Origin: Janthinobacterium lividum
Lineage (GTDB): Bacteria > Pseudomonadota > Gammaproteobacteria > Burkholderiales > Burkholderiaceae_D
Assembly: GCF_011601275.1 (NCBI RefSeq)
Contig: NZ_JAAOLY010000021.1
Location: 19,734-83,733 of the forward strand
Direction: 5' to 3'
Length of the DNA stretch: 64,000 nucleotides
Both the position numbers and the translations under genes were made by a program. Position 1 is the stretch's first letter, and each line of letters starts with the position of its first letter. Of the stretch, positions 7,247-16,413 are shown one piece after another. Below the pieces are notes generated by a model, which was not told where the DNA came from, made no database searches, and saw only the letters and a list, made by a program, of their open reading frames with translations.

Positions 7247-8998
7247 CTACGACAGCTTTTTCGCCAGCAGCACGGCATTGCGCCGGTCGCGCTCTGCTTG
7301 CACGATGTCCGTCGTACGCGCTTCCGACAGGCCCACCGTGTGCAGCACGGTGGCCGTCAGCTGCAGCGCCGATTCCAGCGCCTCGGGCACGACCAGGGTG
7401 GCGCCCGCCTGTATCAAGGCCACCGCATGGGCCTCGTCGCGGGCGCGCGCATACACGGGCAGCTGCGGATATTCGCGGCGGATCGATTTCACGGCGTGCA
7501 GCACGGAGGCCGCATGGTCCATCGTCAGCACGACGGCGGCAGCCCGGTCCGCATTCACCTTTTGCAACAGTTCCGCGCGCGACGCATCGCCGAAATACAC
7601 GGGGAAACCGCGCGGATGCAGGGTCGTCACCAGGCGCGCATCGTTTTCAATCGCCACATAGGCAATATCCTGCTCCGTCAGCACCTTGGCCAGCAACTGC
7701 CCCACCCGGCCGAAACCGGCGATGATGACGGTGCTGCCCTGCGGCGGCAGCGCGCCATGCGCCAGGTCGGCCAGTTGATGGTGGTGGCGCTGTTCCCACC
7801 AGTTACCGAACGCGCGCGCCGCCTTGGCCAGCGCCGGCGTGGCAAACAGGCTCAGGCCCACCACCAGCATGACGAACTGTGCCACCTGCGGACCGATCAA
7901 TTTCGTGCCCAGCGCATACGCGACGACGATGAAGGCGAATTCGCCACCCTGCCCCAGCAGCACGCCCGTTTCCACGGCGCGCCCCCAGTGAAAGCCGCCG
8001 ATGCGGAAAATCACGCTGATGACGAGGGTCTTCAGCGCAAACAGGCTCAGCACGGCCAAGGGAATCAGGACCGGCGACTTGAGGATTTCGCGCACGTCGA
8101 TCTGCATGCCCACGGACATGAAGAACAGGCCCATCAGCAAGCCCTTGAAGGGCTCGATCGTCACCTCCACTTCGTGGCGGAATTCCGTTTCCGCCAGCAG
8201 CAGGCCAGCCAGCAAGGCGCCCAGCGCCATCGACAGGCCCGCCAGATACGTCAGGCCCGCAATGCCCAAGGTGCTGAGCAAGGTCAGGGCCATGAACACG
8301 TCGGGCTGGTGCTTCTTGACGAAAAACTGGAACAGGGGGCGGATGACCCTGCGGCCCAGCAGATAGATCAGCAGGATGGCGCCCGCCGATTTCACGGCCG
8401 CAAAGCTGAGCAGATACGCCAGGTCGTCGCTGCGCCCGCTGGCGAACACGTCGATCAGGATGAACAGCGGCACCACCATCAAATCCTGGAACATCAAGAT
8501 GGAAAAGCCCGCCTGCCCGCTTGGGGTCTGCAGGGAACGCTGGTCGGTCAGCAACTGCATCACGACGGCCGTCGACGACAGCGACAGCACCAGGCCCAGC
8601 ACGATGGACGCTTCCAGCGACAGGCCAAAGTAATACGCGACACCGCCGATCAGGCAGGCGCTGACGGCCACCTGTCCCACGCCTGCGCCGAACACCCAGC
8701 GCCGCAGCGCCCACAGTCGTTCCGTCGACAGTTCCAGGCCGATCATGAACATCAGGAACATCACGCCCAGCTCGGCCAGGCCGCTCACCTGCTCGGCGCG
8801 CACGAACGAAAAATACGTGAGCCACGTGAAGTCGCCCGCCCACAGGCCGAAGCCAAACGGGCCGAACAGGGCGCCTACGGCCAGGAAGCCGAGCACTTGG
8901 TTGACCTTCAGGCGTTGCAATAGCGGAATAAAAATCCCGGCCAGAGCGAGAAACAGCAGGGTTTCTCGCAAATACGGTAAGGCGTGCTGCTCTTCCAA
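7247..8998 (-). CDS. KefB/KefC-type monovalent cation:proton antiporter (CPA2) with RCK domain
   Basis: A 583-residue protein: about 12 membrane helices of a Na+/H+-exchanger fold (residues 1-400) followed by a TrkA-N/RCK nucleotide-binding domain with GFGRVG near residue 425. Family members export K+ against H+ and protect against electrophiles. QD in ILMFQDLMVVPLF is the conserved pore region. The start is a TTG at 8996-8998 with AGGA five bases upstream; an in-frame TAA lies just before it, and no ATG occurs near the N-terminus, so TTG is the best choice. It shares strand with the downstream K+ channel 80 bases away, which has its own promoter. A KefF/KefG-type ancillary subunit is not seen. 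Confidence 0.88.
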   Translation of the reverse strand: MEEQHALPYLRETLLFLALAGIFIPLLQRLKVNQVLGFLAVGALFGPFGFGLWAGDFTWLTYFSFVRAEQVSGLAELGVMFLMFMIGLELSTERLWALRRWVFGAGVGQVAVSACLIGGVAYYFGLSLEASIVLGLVLSLSSTAVVMQLLTDQRSLQTPSGQAGFSILMFQDLMVVPLFILIDVFASGRSDDLAYLLSFAAVKSAGAILLIYLLGRRVIRPLFQFFVKKHQPDVFMALTLLSTLGIAGLTYLAGLSMALGALLAGLLLAETEFRHEVEVTIEPFKGLLMGLFFMSVGMQIDVREILKSPVLIPLAVLSLFALKTLVISVIFRIGGFHWGRAVETGVLLGQGGEFAFIVVAYALGTKLIGPQVAQFVMLVVGLSLFATPALAKAARAFGNWWEQRHHHQLADLAHGALPPQGSTVIIAGFGRVGQLLAKVLTEQDIAYVAIENDARLVTTLHPRGFPVYFGDASRAELLQKVNADRAAAVVLTMDHAASVLHAVKSIRREYPQLPVYARARDEAHAVALIQAGATLVVPEALESALQLTATVLHTVGLSEARTTDIVQAERDRRNAVLLAKKLS

Positions 8999-9108
8999 GA
9001 TAATCCTAACTTAATGATATTCATGCCGAATTGGCAATTATCGCATGCTGGGCCGTGGCAAACAGGCGCACACGCGATATTTTTGCCCAGGAGCAATACA
9101 TTCGCTCC

Positions 9109-10341
9109 CTATTTCGGCGGCGCCAACATGTCGGCACGGGGGCGGTCCCAGCCCGGCACGTAGGCGGGACATGGCCGGCTGCGGAACTGTTGCAGCTCTA
9201 CGGTCGTGAAATTGGGCTGCATGCCGGGATTGAAACGCACGTCCGTCAGCTTGTCCGCATTCAACCTGGGCATGCGGGCAAAGCGGAACCAGGCATCGAC
9301 ATAGCAATTGTCTTCCTGCAAGGCCCGCAAGGCCGCCAGGCTGCCCGCCGCCTGGGCGGAGACGGCGATGCCGGGCGCCAGTTGCTGGCCCTGCTTGCCC
9401 GTCTCGGCCAGCCCCGCCGGGCAGGCGGCGGGCGCCAGCGATGCGGGCAGCAGGCTCAGGGTGCCGCGCCGCAGGGTGTACACGTCCGTCTTGCTGTCGA
9501 GCGAAACATAGATCCAGCACAGGGGGTTGCTGGGAAACGCCGTCATGACCACGTCCCACACGCGTGTGCCGGGGTCCAGGCGCTGCACGGCCGCCTCGAT
9601 ACGCGTACGGCCGAGGGCCGACGCCACGCCCTGCGTGCCAATAAACGTGGCGGCCAGCGCGAAGGCCAGCAGCAACGGCCCGCGTCCCCGCTCGCCGGCG
9701 CGCCCTTGCAGCACGGCCAGGATCGCGCCCAGTCCCAGCAGCACGGCCAGCGAGGCGGGCGCCAAGTAGGTTTTATAGGTGAAGAAACACAGGGCCGCAG
9801 CCAGCCCCGTCAGCAGCACGCTTTTGACGATGCCGTAGCGCAAGGACATGATCACGGGCACTCCCAGCAGCACCCAGAACATCGGTTCGACAATGAAGAC
9901 CATGTCGCCATACAGCCAGCGGCTGTCAAACGGATAAAACGGGTGCAAGCCGTAGGAATTGAGGAAATCCATACCCATGTGCAAGCAGAATCCCAGCAGC
10001 AGACAAGCGGCCAGGCCGATGCGGGCGGGCACGCTTTCCTTGAGCAGCCGGCGCGCGCCCGGCCATAGCAGCCACAGCAATGCCAGCAAGACCAGCGCCT
10101 GCGGCAAGGCCAGCAGCAAGGTATGTGTGTGGCCACGGTGGTGCAGCATGTAGCCGAACGGGCGCGGCAACAGCCGGGTCAGTACCAGATCGAGGTCGGG
10201 CGCGTTGCTGGCAAACCATGCCGAAAATAGAAACAGCGCGCGCCGGGTGCGCTGTGCGGGGGCTTGCGGCTCGGGCGGCAGGCTGCGGTGTACCAGTTCG
10301 CCGACCCCGAGGCCGATGACCGAATGCGTAATATTATCCAT
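9109..10341 (-). CDS. Membrane-bound metal-dependent hydrolase, YdjM/DUF457 family
   Basis: A 410-residue inner-membrane protein. The N-terminus MDNITHSVIGL, the D49-x-D51 pair and HHRGHTH (67-73) followed by HMGMDFLNSYG are the metal-ligand pattern of the YdjM (LexA-regulated membrane hydrolase, DUF457) family. About six membrane helices cover residues 35-250; the last 160 residues form a soluble domain. The family's substrate is not known. It is flanked by same-strand genes at distances of 53 and more than 100 bases. No LexA box was recognised upstream, so SOS control, known for E. coli ydjM, is not supported here. Confidence 0.82.
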   Translation of the reverse strand: MDNITHSVIGLGVGELVHRSLPPEPQAPAQRTRRALFLFSAWFASNAPDLDLVLTRLLPRPFGYMLHHRGHTHTLLLALPQALVLLALLWLLWPGARRLLKESVPARIGLAACLLLGFCLHMGMDFLNSYGLHPFYPFDSRWLYGDMVFIVEPMFWVLLGVPVIMSLRYGIVKSVLLTGLAAALCFFTYKTYLAPASLAVLLGLGAILAVLQGRAGERGRGPLLLAFALAATFIGTQGVASALGRTRIEAAVQRLDPGTRVWDVVMTAFPSNPLCWIYVSLDSKTDVYTLRRGTLSLLPASLAPAACPAGLAETGKQGQQLAPGIAVSAQAAGSLAALRALQEDNCYVDAWFRFARMPRLNADKLTDVRFNPGMQPNFTTVELQQFRSRPCPAYVPGWDRPRADMLAPPK

Positions 10342-10394
10342 CGGGCAATTTTACAGGATGCCCGCCCCGGCGCGCTTTTGCGCTGTTACTTGCG

Positions 10395-12056
10395 CTACAG
10401 CTTTTCCAGTTCCGGGCCGCGCATGCCCACCAGCAAGGCGCGGCCATCGGGCAGCACGCGAAATTCGCCATAGCGGGCCTTTTCCCAGCGCGCCGCCTCG
10501 CCTTCCTTGAAGAACCACGCATCGCTGACCAGCACCCAGTTCCCATCCTTGGGCGTCAGCTCGAGCAGGAATTCGCCGGGCGCCAGCGCTTCCTTGGTAT
10601 AGGGGCGCAGCAGTTCCGCCACGCCGCGCGCATCGCGCCTGGCCACGACGAGGGGCCGGCCAGGCGCCCTGTTCACGCTGGCCAAAGTCGAGAGGACGCC
10701 GAGGTTGACGAAATTGAGGCGCATGTAGTCGCCTTGCATCAGCGAGCGGGGATCGACGGGTTCCAGCGCCACGAAGACAGCTTCTCCTTTTGTAATCAGC
10801 TGCTCTTTTTGCCAGATGCCGCCATTGGCGACCAGCAACACCAGCAGCAAGCCGCCCAGCACGCCCAGGCGCACGGCGCGGCGCTCAAGGACCACGCCCG
10901 CCGGTTTGCTTTCCACCAGGTGCAGCACGGCGCCGCGCGTGGCCAGCCACGACAGCGCACACAGCACGGCGCCCGCTATCGCCAGCAGCGCCGCCTTGCT
11001 GGCCAGCGGCCAGGCCAGCTGGTAATAAAAGCTGCCGATGATCCACGCCGCCGCCAGCACAGCCGCCACGGCCACGCGCGAGCGCCCGCTCGTCACGCAA
11101 TACGCAAGGATCAGCAGCACGGGCCCCAGCGCCGGCATGAACCAGGACAGCACGATCAACACCAGCGCCACGCCGATGGCGGGCAACTGGCGCAATGCGG
11201 GCCAGCGCCATCCCGTCCAGGCGGCGGCCGCCGCGGCCAGCACGAGCGACACGCCATTCAAGGCCTGCGCATACCAGGCAATACCCTGGTGCCGCGTCAC
11301 TTCGCGCGCCACTTCGCCGGCAAAGCCACCGCCCAACGCGCCGCCCAGCATGAAGGTCATGCCAGACCAGAAGACCAGCCCCAGCAGGATCGCCAGCACC
11401 CAGCCCGTCGACAGCGATTCCAGGAAGGCGGCGACGGGCGCGCCGCGGCCGTCGTTGAAGGCTTGCTTCTGCAGCCAGTGGGCGGCCAGCCAGAAGGCCA
11501 GGGCCAGCATCCAGGCGAAATACAGTTCCGTGGGATCGTTCTCGAAAATCCAGTCGCGCGTGCTATCGACGATACCCAGCCCCAGCAAGCCGCAGGCGAC
11601 CAGTCCCAGCAGCACACGCAGCCAGTCGCGCGGCAAGGCGGCGGCCACCACCAGGCATGCCAGGCACAGCATCAATGACGCCGTCTGCGTGGAATAGTCG
11701 CGGTACAGGGCATAGCCAAGCAAGCCGCCGCCCACGAGCAGGCAGGGCACGGCCAGTTGCTCGACAAACAGCGCCACGCCGCGCGTGCGGATCAGCAGCA
11801 CGGCCACCACCAGCACGATGGCGGCCACGACATACGCGCCGGGACCGTGGCGCACGACGCTTTCCAGGCCCACGCCCAGCGCAATCATCAGGGGGATGGC
11901 GGCCAGCCAGGCGCCGAAGGCCGTCATCAGCACCAGCGGCCACGGCCGTACATCCTGCACGGGACGGGTAGCGTTCGGCGGCAACAGGCCGGCGCGCGTG
12001 GCGTCGTCGATCAGGGTGGCGAGCGCATCGGCTCGTCGAGTATTCAGATTGCTCAT
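10395..12056 (-). CDS. DUF4401 and GDYXXLXY fusion membrane protein
   Basis: A 553-residue membrane protein whose first two thirds are a chain of about ten hydrophobic helices of the DUF4401 type. The last third begins with one more helix and contains QGDYMRLNF (around residue 441), the GDYXXLXY signature normally found in a separate small protein. The ATG at 12054-12056 overlaps the TGA of the DUF2157 gene (ATGA), so the two are coupled. DUF2157, DUF4401 and GDYXXLXY genes commonly occur as neighbours; here the last two are one polypeptide. Function is unknown; the set is thought to act together in the inner membrane. Confidence 0.8.
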   Translation of the reverse strand: MSNLNTRRADALATLIDDATRAGLLPPNATRPVQDVRPWPLVLMTAFGAWLAAIPLMIALGVGLESVVRHGPGAYVVAAIVLVVAVLLIRTRGVALFVEQLAVPCLLVGGGLLGYALYRDYSTQTASLMLCLACLVVAAALPRDWLRVLLGLVACGLLGLGIVDSTRDWIFENDPTELYFAWMLALAFWLAAHWLQKQAFNDGRGAPVAAFLESLSTGWVLAILLGLVFWSGMTFMLGGALGGGFAGEVAREVTRHQGIAWYAQALNGVSLVLAAAAAAWTGWRWPALRQLPAIGVALVLIVLSWFMPALGPVLLILAYCVTSGRSRVAVAAVLAAAWIIGSFYYQLAWPLASKAALLAIAGAVLCALSWLATRGAVLHLVESKPAGVVLERRAVRLGVLGGLLLVLLVANGGIWQKEQLITKGEAVFVALEPVDPRSLMQGDYMRLNFVNLGVLSTLASVNRAPGRPLVVARRDARGVAELLRPYTKEALAPGEFLLELTPKDGNWVLVSDAWFFKEGEAARWEKARYGEFRVLPDGRALLVGMRGPELEKL

Positions 12057-13018
12057 GCCGCCTCCCGCCGCGTGCGCCACAGTATGCCTTGCACGGTCAG
12101 CGCCAGCAGCACGGCGGCCAGCAAGCCCAGCATGACCAGCGCGCCGATGCCATCGCCACCGCTACCGCCGCTGAGCAACAGACGCGCCAGGCCGCCCACC
12201 AGCAAGGTGTTCAGGCCCAGCGCGACGGCGCTCAGGCCGAAGACGTCAAAATAGCGGCGCGTGGACAGCAGGACGCCGGCGACAGCCAGCAAGCCCAGCC
12301 CGGCCCAGTACGGCGATTCGAGCTCGCTGCCGAACAGGGCGCTGACGGCCGTGCCCGTGATGAGGATGGTGGCCAGCACCAGGCCCAGGCGCAAGGCCCA
12401 GTTGCCCGCGCCCGTCCAGCGCGCCAGCAAGGGCGAGACAAACGCGCACGCTGCCAGCACGACCAGCCAGCCGCTGACGAAAATGGAGAGATCAGCTGAA
12501 TCGATGCGCCAGCTGTTGTGCGCATGCGCCTGCATCCACAGGGCGGCCGCCGTGGCCAGCACCAGCATCCACGGCGTCCACAGCACGTCGCTGCGCGCGA
12601 CCAGACACAGCGGCAAGGCCAGCACGGCCCACAGGGCGAACAGCTGCCACGGATCGGCACCCGTCTGGTACGTCTGGCCAAAGTAAGCGAACAGGCCGCC
12701 GATGGCCAGCAAGGCCAGCAGCAGCAAAGGAACTCTCGCCTTGGGCACGGCAAATGCGCCCACGCAGGCGGCGGCAAACACCCCTTGCAGCAAGGCAAAG
12801 CGGCCCATGCGGCCGAAGTCTTCCCAGTTGGCGGCCACCCAGCAGATCAGACCCATGCCCAGCAACGCGGCGCCCAGCACGGCCACGCCGCGCGGCAGCC
12901 AGTGGGCCAGGCGCGCCGGTTCGCGCTGGAAACCGGCCACTTCCTGCAACTGCCGGGTTTGTTGGGCATCGAGCGCATGGGTCGAGGCGAGTTGGTACAC
13001 GGCGAGGCGTAAATCCAT
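12053..13018 (-). CDS. DUF2157 domain membrane protein
   Basis: A 321-residue protein with a short cytosolic N-terminus (MDLRLAVYQLASTHALDAQQ, residues 1-20) typical of DUF2157, then roughly ten transmembrane helices starting near residue 45. The ATG at 13016-13018 was chosen because the conserved family N-terminus begins there; the longer reading upstream is arginine-rich and overlaps the DUF427 gene. It is the first gene of a two-gene unit with the DUF4401/GDYXXLXY fusion. Function unknown. Confidence 0.8.
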   Translation of the reverse strand: MDLRLAVYQLASTHALDAQQTRQLQEVAGFQREPARLAHWLPRGVAVLGAALLGMGLICWVAANWEDFGRMGRFALLQGVFAAACVGAFAVPKARVPLLLLALLAIGGLFAYFGQTYQTGADPWQLFALWAVLALPLCLVARSDVLWTPWMLVLATAAALWMQAHAHNSWRIDSADLSIFVSGWLVVLAACAFVSPLLARWTGAGNWALRLGLVLATILITGTAVSALFGSELESPYWAGLGLLAVAGVLLSTRRYFDVFGLSAVALGLNTLLVGGLARLLLSGGSGGDGIGALVMLGLLAAVLLALTVQGILWRTRREAA

Positions 13019-13056
13019 CGTCTGCTTTCTATTGATTTTAGTATGGGAAGAAAGTG

Positions 13057-13347
13057 TCAGCGCTCGACGCTGACGCCGCGCCAGAAGGCGACGTGGCCGG
13101 CAATTTGCTTGGCGGCATCCTTGGGCTGGGGGTAATACCAGGCCGCGTTGGCATTGACCTGGCCGTCGACGACGACGTCGTAATAGCTGGCCGTGCCCTT
13201 CCACGGGCAGACGCTCGTGTGGCTGCTGGGACGCAGGTAGTCCTGCGTCACCTTTGACAAAGGAAAATATACATTGTTTTCAACGACTTGCACCTGCGCA
13301 TCGGTAGCTTGCGCGATGACGGCGCCATTCCAGCTGGCTGTTGGCAT
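13057..13347 (-). CDS. DUF427 domain protein
   Basis: A 96-residue soluble protein matching the DUF427 fold: NNVYFPLSKV, the SVCPWKGTASYYDV core (about 46-59) and AAWYYPQPKDAA are typical. The family's role is not established. The ATG at 13345-13347 is preceded by a purine-rich AGGAGGATAG stretch on the minus strand, a strong ribosome site. It stands between the DUF2157 gene and a DsbA-like gene on the same strand. Confidence 0.87.
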   Translation of the reverse strand: MPTASWNGAVIAQATDAQVQVVENNVYFPLSKVTQDYLRPSSHTSVCPWKGTASYYDVVVDGQVNANAAWYYPQPKDAAKQIAGHVAFWRGVSVER

Positions 13348-13417
13348 TTGACTATCCTCCTTCTGCGCCGAGTGTAGCGCAAAAAGTCCGCCATGGCGCG
13401 CGCCATTGGCGCCCGGT

Positions 13418-14089
13418 TCAAGCGCCCGCGATGATCTGGCGCAAGGCTTGCTCGAACACTTCAGGCGGCTGGCCGCCGGAAATCAGGTGGCGCTCGTTGA
13501 TGATGACGGCCGGCACCGAGTTGATGCCGTTCTGCTGGTAGAACTGCTCTTGCGCACGCACCTCGTCCGCATAGGCGTTCGATGTCAGCACTTCGGCCGC
13601 TTTGACGGTGTCCAACCCCACCTTGCCGGCCACGGCCAGCAGCACCTCGTGCGACGACGGATCCTGCCCTTGCGTGAAGTAGGCGTCGAACAGCGCCATC
13701 TTGAGTTCCTTCTGGCGCCCTTCCAGAGCGGCCCAGTGCAGCAGACGGTGGGCGTCAAAGGTGTTGTAGATGCGACCGCGCTTGTCCATGGCGAAGGTAA
13801 AGCCCAGTTGTTCGCCGCGCGCGCGGATGGCTTCGCGCGACTGCGCCATCTGTTCTTCGGTGGAACCGTATTTGCGGGCGATGTGTTCGCCGATATCTTC
13901 GCCTTCGGGCGGCATGTTGGCATTCAGCTCGAAAGGCTGGAAGTGGATGTCGGCCTGGACGGTGCCGTCCAGTTTGGCCAAGGCTTGTTCCAGCGATTTC
14001 AGGCCCACCACGCACCAGGGGCAGGAAACGTCGGAAACGAAATCGATACGGACGGGAGTGGGTGTGGCGGAGGAGGTTGAAACAGTCAT
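13418..14089 (-). CDS. DsbA-family oxidoreductase, FrnE-like
   Basis: A 223-residue thioredoxin-fold protein with the active site SCPWC (22-26) and a cis-proline region NSVPAVIIN (about 193-201). There is no signal peptide, which with the length points to the cytoplasmic FrnE-like branch (2-hydroxychromene-2-carboxylate isomerase/DsbA superfamily) rather than periplasmic DsbA. FrnE-type proteins are disulfide isomerases linked to oxidative stress in other bacteria. The ATG at 14087-14089 was used; the N-terminal ten residues are variable. Confidence 0.85.
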   Translation of the reverse strand: MTVSTSSATPTPVRIDFVSDVSCPWCVVGLKSLEQALAKLDGTVQADIHFQPFELNANMPPEGEDIGEHIARKYGSTEEQMAQSREAIRARGEQLGFTFAMDKRGRIYNTFDAHRLLHWAALEGRQKELKMALFDAYFTQGQDPSSHEVLLAVAGKVGLDTVKAAEVLTSNAYADEVRAQEQFYQQNGINSVPAVIINERHLISGGQPPEVFEQALRQIIAGA

Positions 14090-14179
14090 GGTGGGCAGCC
14101 TTTGCGCGAGTCGGTGGCGGCCGCACCGTGCGGCGCCGCAAGCACAGCATATGCGTGCGGCGCGCGGGAAATCAAGCGC

Positions 14180-14824
14180 TTACTTCTTCTTGACGGGCGC
14201 CTTGGCCGCATCTTTCTTGCCGCCGATCTTGCTTTCCTTGCCGGATAGCAAGTTCGCGATATTCTGGCTGTGGCGGTAAGCGAGCAGCACGCTCATGACG
14301 ATGACGGCCAGCAAGATGGGATCGACGCCGAACAGCAGGCCATAGTAAAACGGCGCGAACAGGGCCGCCACCAGGGCTGCCAGCGAGGAATAGCGAAACG
14401 CGTAGGCAATGATCAGCCAGGTGGCCAGAGTGGCCAGGCCCAGCCATGGATTGATGCCCAGCAGCACGCCAAGGGCCGTGGCCACGCCCTTGCCGCCGAC
14501 GAAGCGGAAGAACACGGGCCACAAATGGCCGAGGAAGACGGCGATGGCCACCAGGGCCACGGCCGTGTCGCCCACGCCCAGCGCGCTGGCAAAATGGTCG
14601 GCCAGGAAGACGGCCAGCCAGCCCTTGGCGCCGTCGCCCAGCAGGGTCATGATGGCGGCGCCCTTGTTGCCGCTGCGCAGCACGTTCGTGGCGCCGGGAT
14701 TTTTCGAGCCATAGGTGCGCGGATCGGCAATGCCGTAGACCTTGCTCATCACCACGGCAAACGATATCGAGCCGAGCAAGTAAGCGGCCACTGTCATTGC
14801 CACGGTTGTAATTACTGGATTCAT
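14180..14824 (-). CDS. plsY: Acyl-phosphate:glycerol-3-phosphate acyltransferase
   Basis: A 214-residue inner-membrane enzyme that transfers an acyl group from acyl-phosphate to sn-glycerol-3-phosphate, the first step of phospholipid synthesis. Family motifs are all present: GSKNPGATN (39-47), GHLWPVF and GGKGVAT. Five to six helices are evident; a lysine-rich tail ([12 protein letters not shown]) extends a little beyond typical PlsY. The ATG at 14822-14824 is preceded by GGAAG on the minus strand. In many beta-proteobacteria plsY lies by ybaK, as here. Confidence 0.94.
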   Translation of the reverse strand: MNPVITTVAMTVAAYLLGSISFAVVMSKVYGIADPRTYGSKNPGATNVLRSGNKGAAIMTLLGDGAKGWLAVFLADHFASALGVGDTAVALVAIAVFLGHLWPVFFRFVGGKGVATALGVLLGINPWLGLATLATWLIIAYAFRYSSLAALVAALFAPFYYGLLFGVDPILLAVIVMSVLLAYRHSQNIANLLSGKESKIGGKKDAAKAPVKKK

Positions 14825-14881
14825 TTCTTCCCTTTATTGTGTTTATTACACCAGCATCGAGGCTGGCGCAGCAGAATATAC

Positions 14882-14920
14882 ACCAGCGCCCCGCCTACGG
14901 ACAGGGCGGGGACTGGTTTT
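14882..14920 (+). terminator. GC-rich hairpin between plsY and ybaK, T-tract on plus strand
   Basis: ACCAG, then CCCCGCC (14888-14894) pairs with GGCGGGG (14904-14910) and CTGGT closes the outer stem, followed by TTTTCTT. The T-tract reads in the plus direction although both neighbours are on minus; on the minus strand it directly follows the ybaK stop and could still act as a 3-prime-end hairpin without a clean U-tract. Confidence 0.45.
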
Positions 14921-14921
14921 C

Positions 14922-15413
14922 TTAATCCTGCAAGGCGCACTGCACCGGCTTGGCTTGCAGCAAATCAACAAGCACCTGCGGCGCCAGCGAGACGAGAAAA
15001 CCGCGCCGCCCGCCATTGATGTAAATGCGAGGCAAGTCCAGGATCGATTGCTCCACGTACACGGGCATGGCCTTCTTCGTGCCGAATGGCGATGTGCCGC
15101 CGATCATGTAGCCGGAATGGCGCTGCGCCACTTCGGGCTTGCACGGTTCGACGGACTTGCAGCCGATGCCGCGCGCCAGGTTCTTGGTCGACACCTTGCA
15201 ATCGCCATGCATGAGCACGATCATCGGCTTGGCCGCCTCGTCCTGCATCACCAGGGTCTTGATCACAGAGTGCTCGGGCACGCCAAGTTCGCGCGCCGAC
15301 ACGCTGGTGCCGCCGTGCTCTTCGTACGGATACGGGTGTTCTTCAAAGGAAACTTGATGCTTGCGCAGCAACTGCGTCGCCTGGGTTTCGGAAATATGCT
15401 CTTTTTTAGCCAT
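14922..15413 (-). CDS. ybaK: Cys-tRNA(Pro)/Cys-tRNA(Cys) deacylase
   Basis: A 163-residue YbaK/EbsC editing protein that hydrolyses cysteine wrongly attached to tRNA(Pro). Conserved blocks are YEEHGGTSVSARELG, the VIKTLVMQ segment with the essential lysine, and SGYMIGGTSPFGTKK (about 100-115). Length matches the family. It ends just upstream of a GC hairpin and starts 37 bases from the divergent EEP gene, so both promoters must share that short gap. Confidence 0.93.
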   Translation of the reverse strand: MAKKEHISETQATQLLRKHQVSFEEHPYPYEEHGGTSVSARELGVPEHSVIKTLVMQDEAAKPMIVLMHGDCKVSTKNLARGIGCKSVEPCKPEVAQRHSGYMIGGTSPFGTKKAMPVYVEQSILDLPRIYINGGRRGFLVSLAPQVLVDLLQAKPVQCALQD

Positions 15414-15450
15414 GCGTGATACGCTGATCGTTCAGTGAGGAGTGCTAATT

Positions 15451-16413
15451 ATGCAGGAAGAAATCCGCTTTGCCACATTCAATGTCTGCAACCTTGCCCC
15501 CGCCGGGGCGAAATTGTATGACAACCTGGAACCGTTGAGCCCGGCGCAATACGCAGCCAAGGCGGAGTGGACGGCGCGGCAGATCGACCTGCTTGACGCC
15601 GACGTGATCGGTTTCCAGGAAATTTTCTCGCAGGCGGCCCTGCGCGACGTGCTGTCGCGCACGCGCCACTACCGCGAAGCCACCGTGGCCGGCTACGATG
15701 CGATGGACTCCGCCGGACGCATGCTGCCCACGGTGGCGCTCGTATCGCGCCTGCCGCTGGCCGGCGCCGGTGTTGCCTGGGCGGATTTTCCGGCAGGCAT
15801 GAGCGTCTCCGCCGAGGACAACGCCTGCCGCTTCGCCCGCGCGCCCCTGCATGTCCAGGTCATCTTGCCTGGCGGGCAACTCACCGATGTCGTCGTCGTG
15901 CATTTGAAATCGCGCCGGCCCGACTACCGCCATGGCGACGGCAACGATGCGGCCAGCTACGCACTGGCCAACCTGCGCTCTCTGCAGCGGCGCGGCGCGG
16001 AAGCCGTGGCCCTGCGCGTGCTGGCAAGCGAGCTGGGCCACAGCGGCCGTCCCCGCATCGTGCTGGGCGACTTCAACGACATCGCCAATGCCGTCACCAC
16101 GGCCATCGTCATGGGCGCAGGCGCCCCGTGCGAAGCAGGCATGGAAATGCGCGCGCGCCTGTACGACGCCAACGCCATCCAGCTGCGCCAGGACGCCCTG
16201 CGCCACGTGGGCTACACGAATATCCACGACAGCGCCTACATGACGATCGACCACATCCTCGTCTCCGAACATTTTCATCCTGCCTCGTCGCGCGCCATCG
16301 GCGTGCTGCAGGAAGTGACTTATCTCAACGATCATTTGCTGCTGGGCTTGCCGCATGCATCCGACCATGGCCAGGTGCTGGCGCGCATCAAGCTGCTGGG
16401 AAACATTGACTAA
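15451..16413 (+). CDS. Endonuclease/exonuclease/phosphatase (EEP) family protein
   Basis: A 320-residue EEP-fold enzyme. Metal and catalytic residues are visible: N-terminal TFNVCN, FQEI (metal-binding Glu), VVHLKS, GDFNDI, and the C-terminal IDHILVS and SDHGQVLA. No secretion signal is seen. The ATG at 15451 is preceded by GAGGAG with 8-base spacing; an upstream GTG would add three residues. The stop at 16411-16413 overlaps the stop of the convergent GGDEF-EAL gene. The fold covers nucleases, phosphodiesterases and sphingomyelinases, so the substrate is open. Confidence 0.82.
   Translation: MQEEIRFATFNVCNLAPAGAKLYDNLEPLSPAQYAAKAEWTARQIDLLDADVIGFQEIFSQAALRDVLSRTRHYREATVAGYDAMDSAGRMLPTVALVSRLPLAGAGVAWADFPAGMSVSAEDNACRFARAPLHVQVILPGGQLTDVVVVHLKSRRPDYRHGDGNDAASYALANLRSLQRRGAEAVALRVLASELGHSGRPRIVLGDFNDIANAVTTAIVMGAGAPCEAGMEMRARLYDANAIQLRQDALRHVGYTNIHDSAYMTIDHILVSEHFHPASSRAIGVLQEVTYLNDHLLLGLPHASDHGQVLARIKLLGNID

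Noticed and set aside
7205..8923. Long plus-strand reading frame (about 570 codons) opposite the KefB/C gene
   Set aside because: Composition is Gln/His/Arg-rich as expected for the antisense of a GC-rich gene, and the minus strand encodes a full conserved antiporter.
14825..14881. Second small hairpin CCAGC/GCTGG near the plsY start
   Set aside because: Only 5 bp, no U-tract, and no support as a regulatory element.
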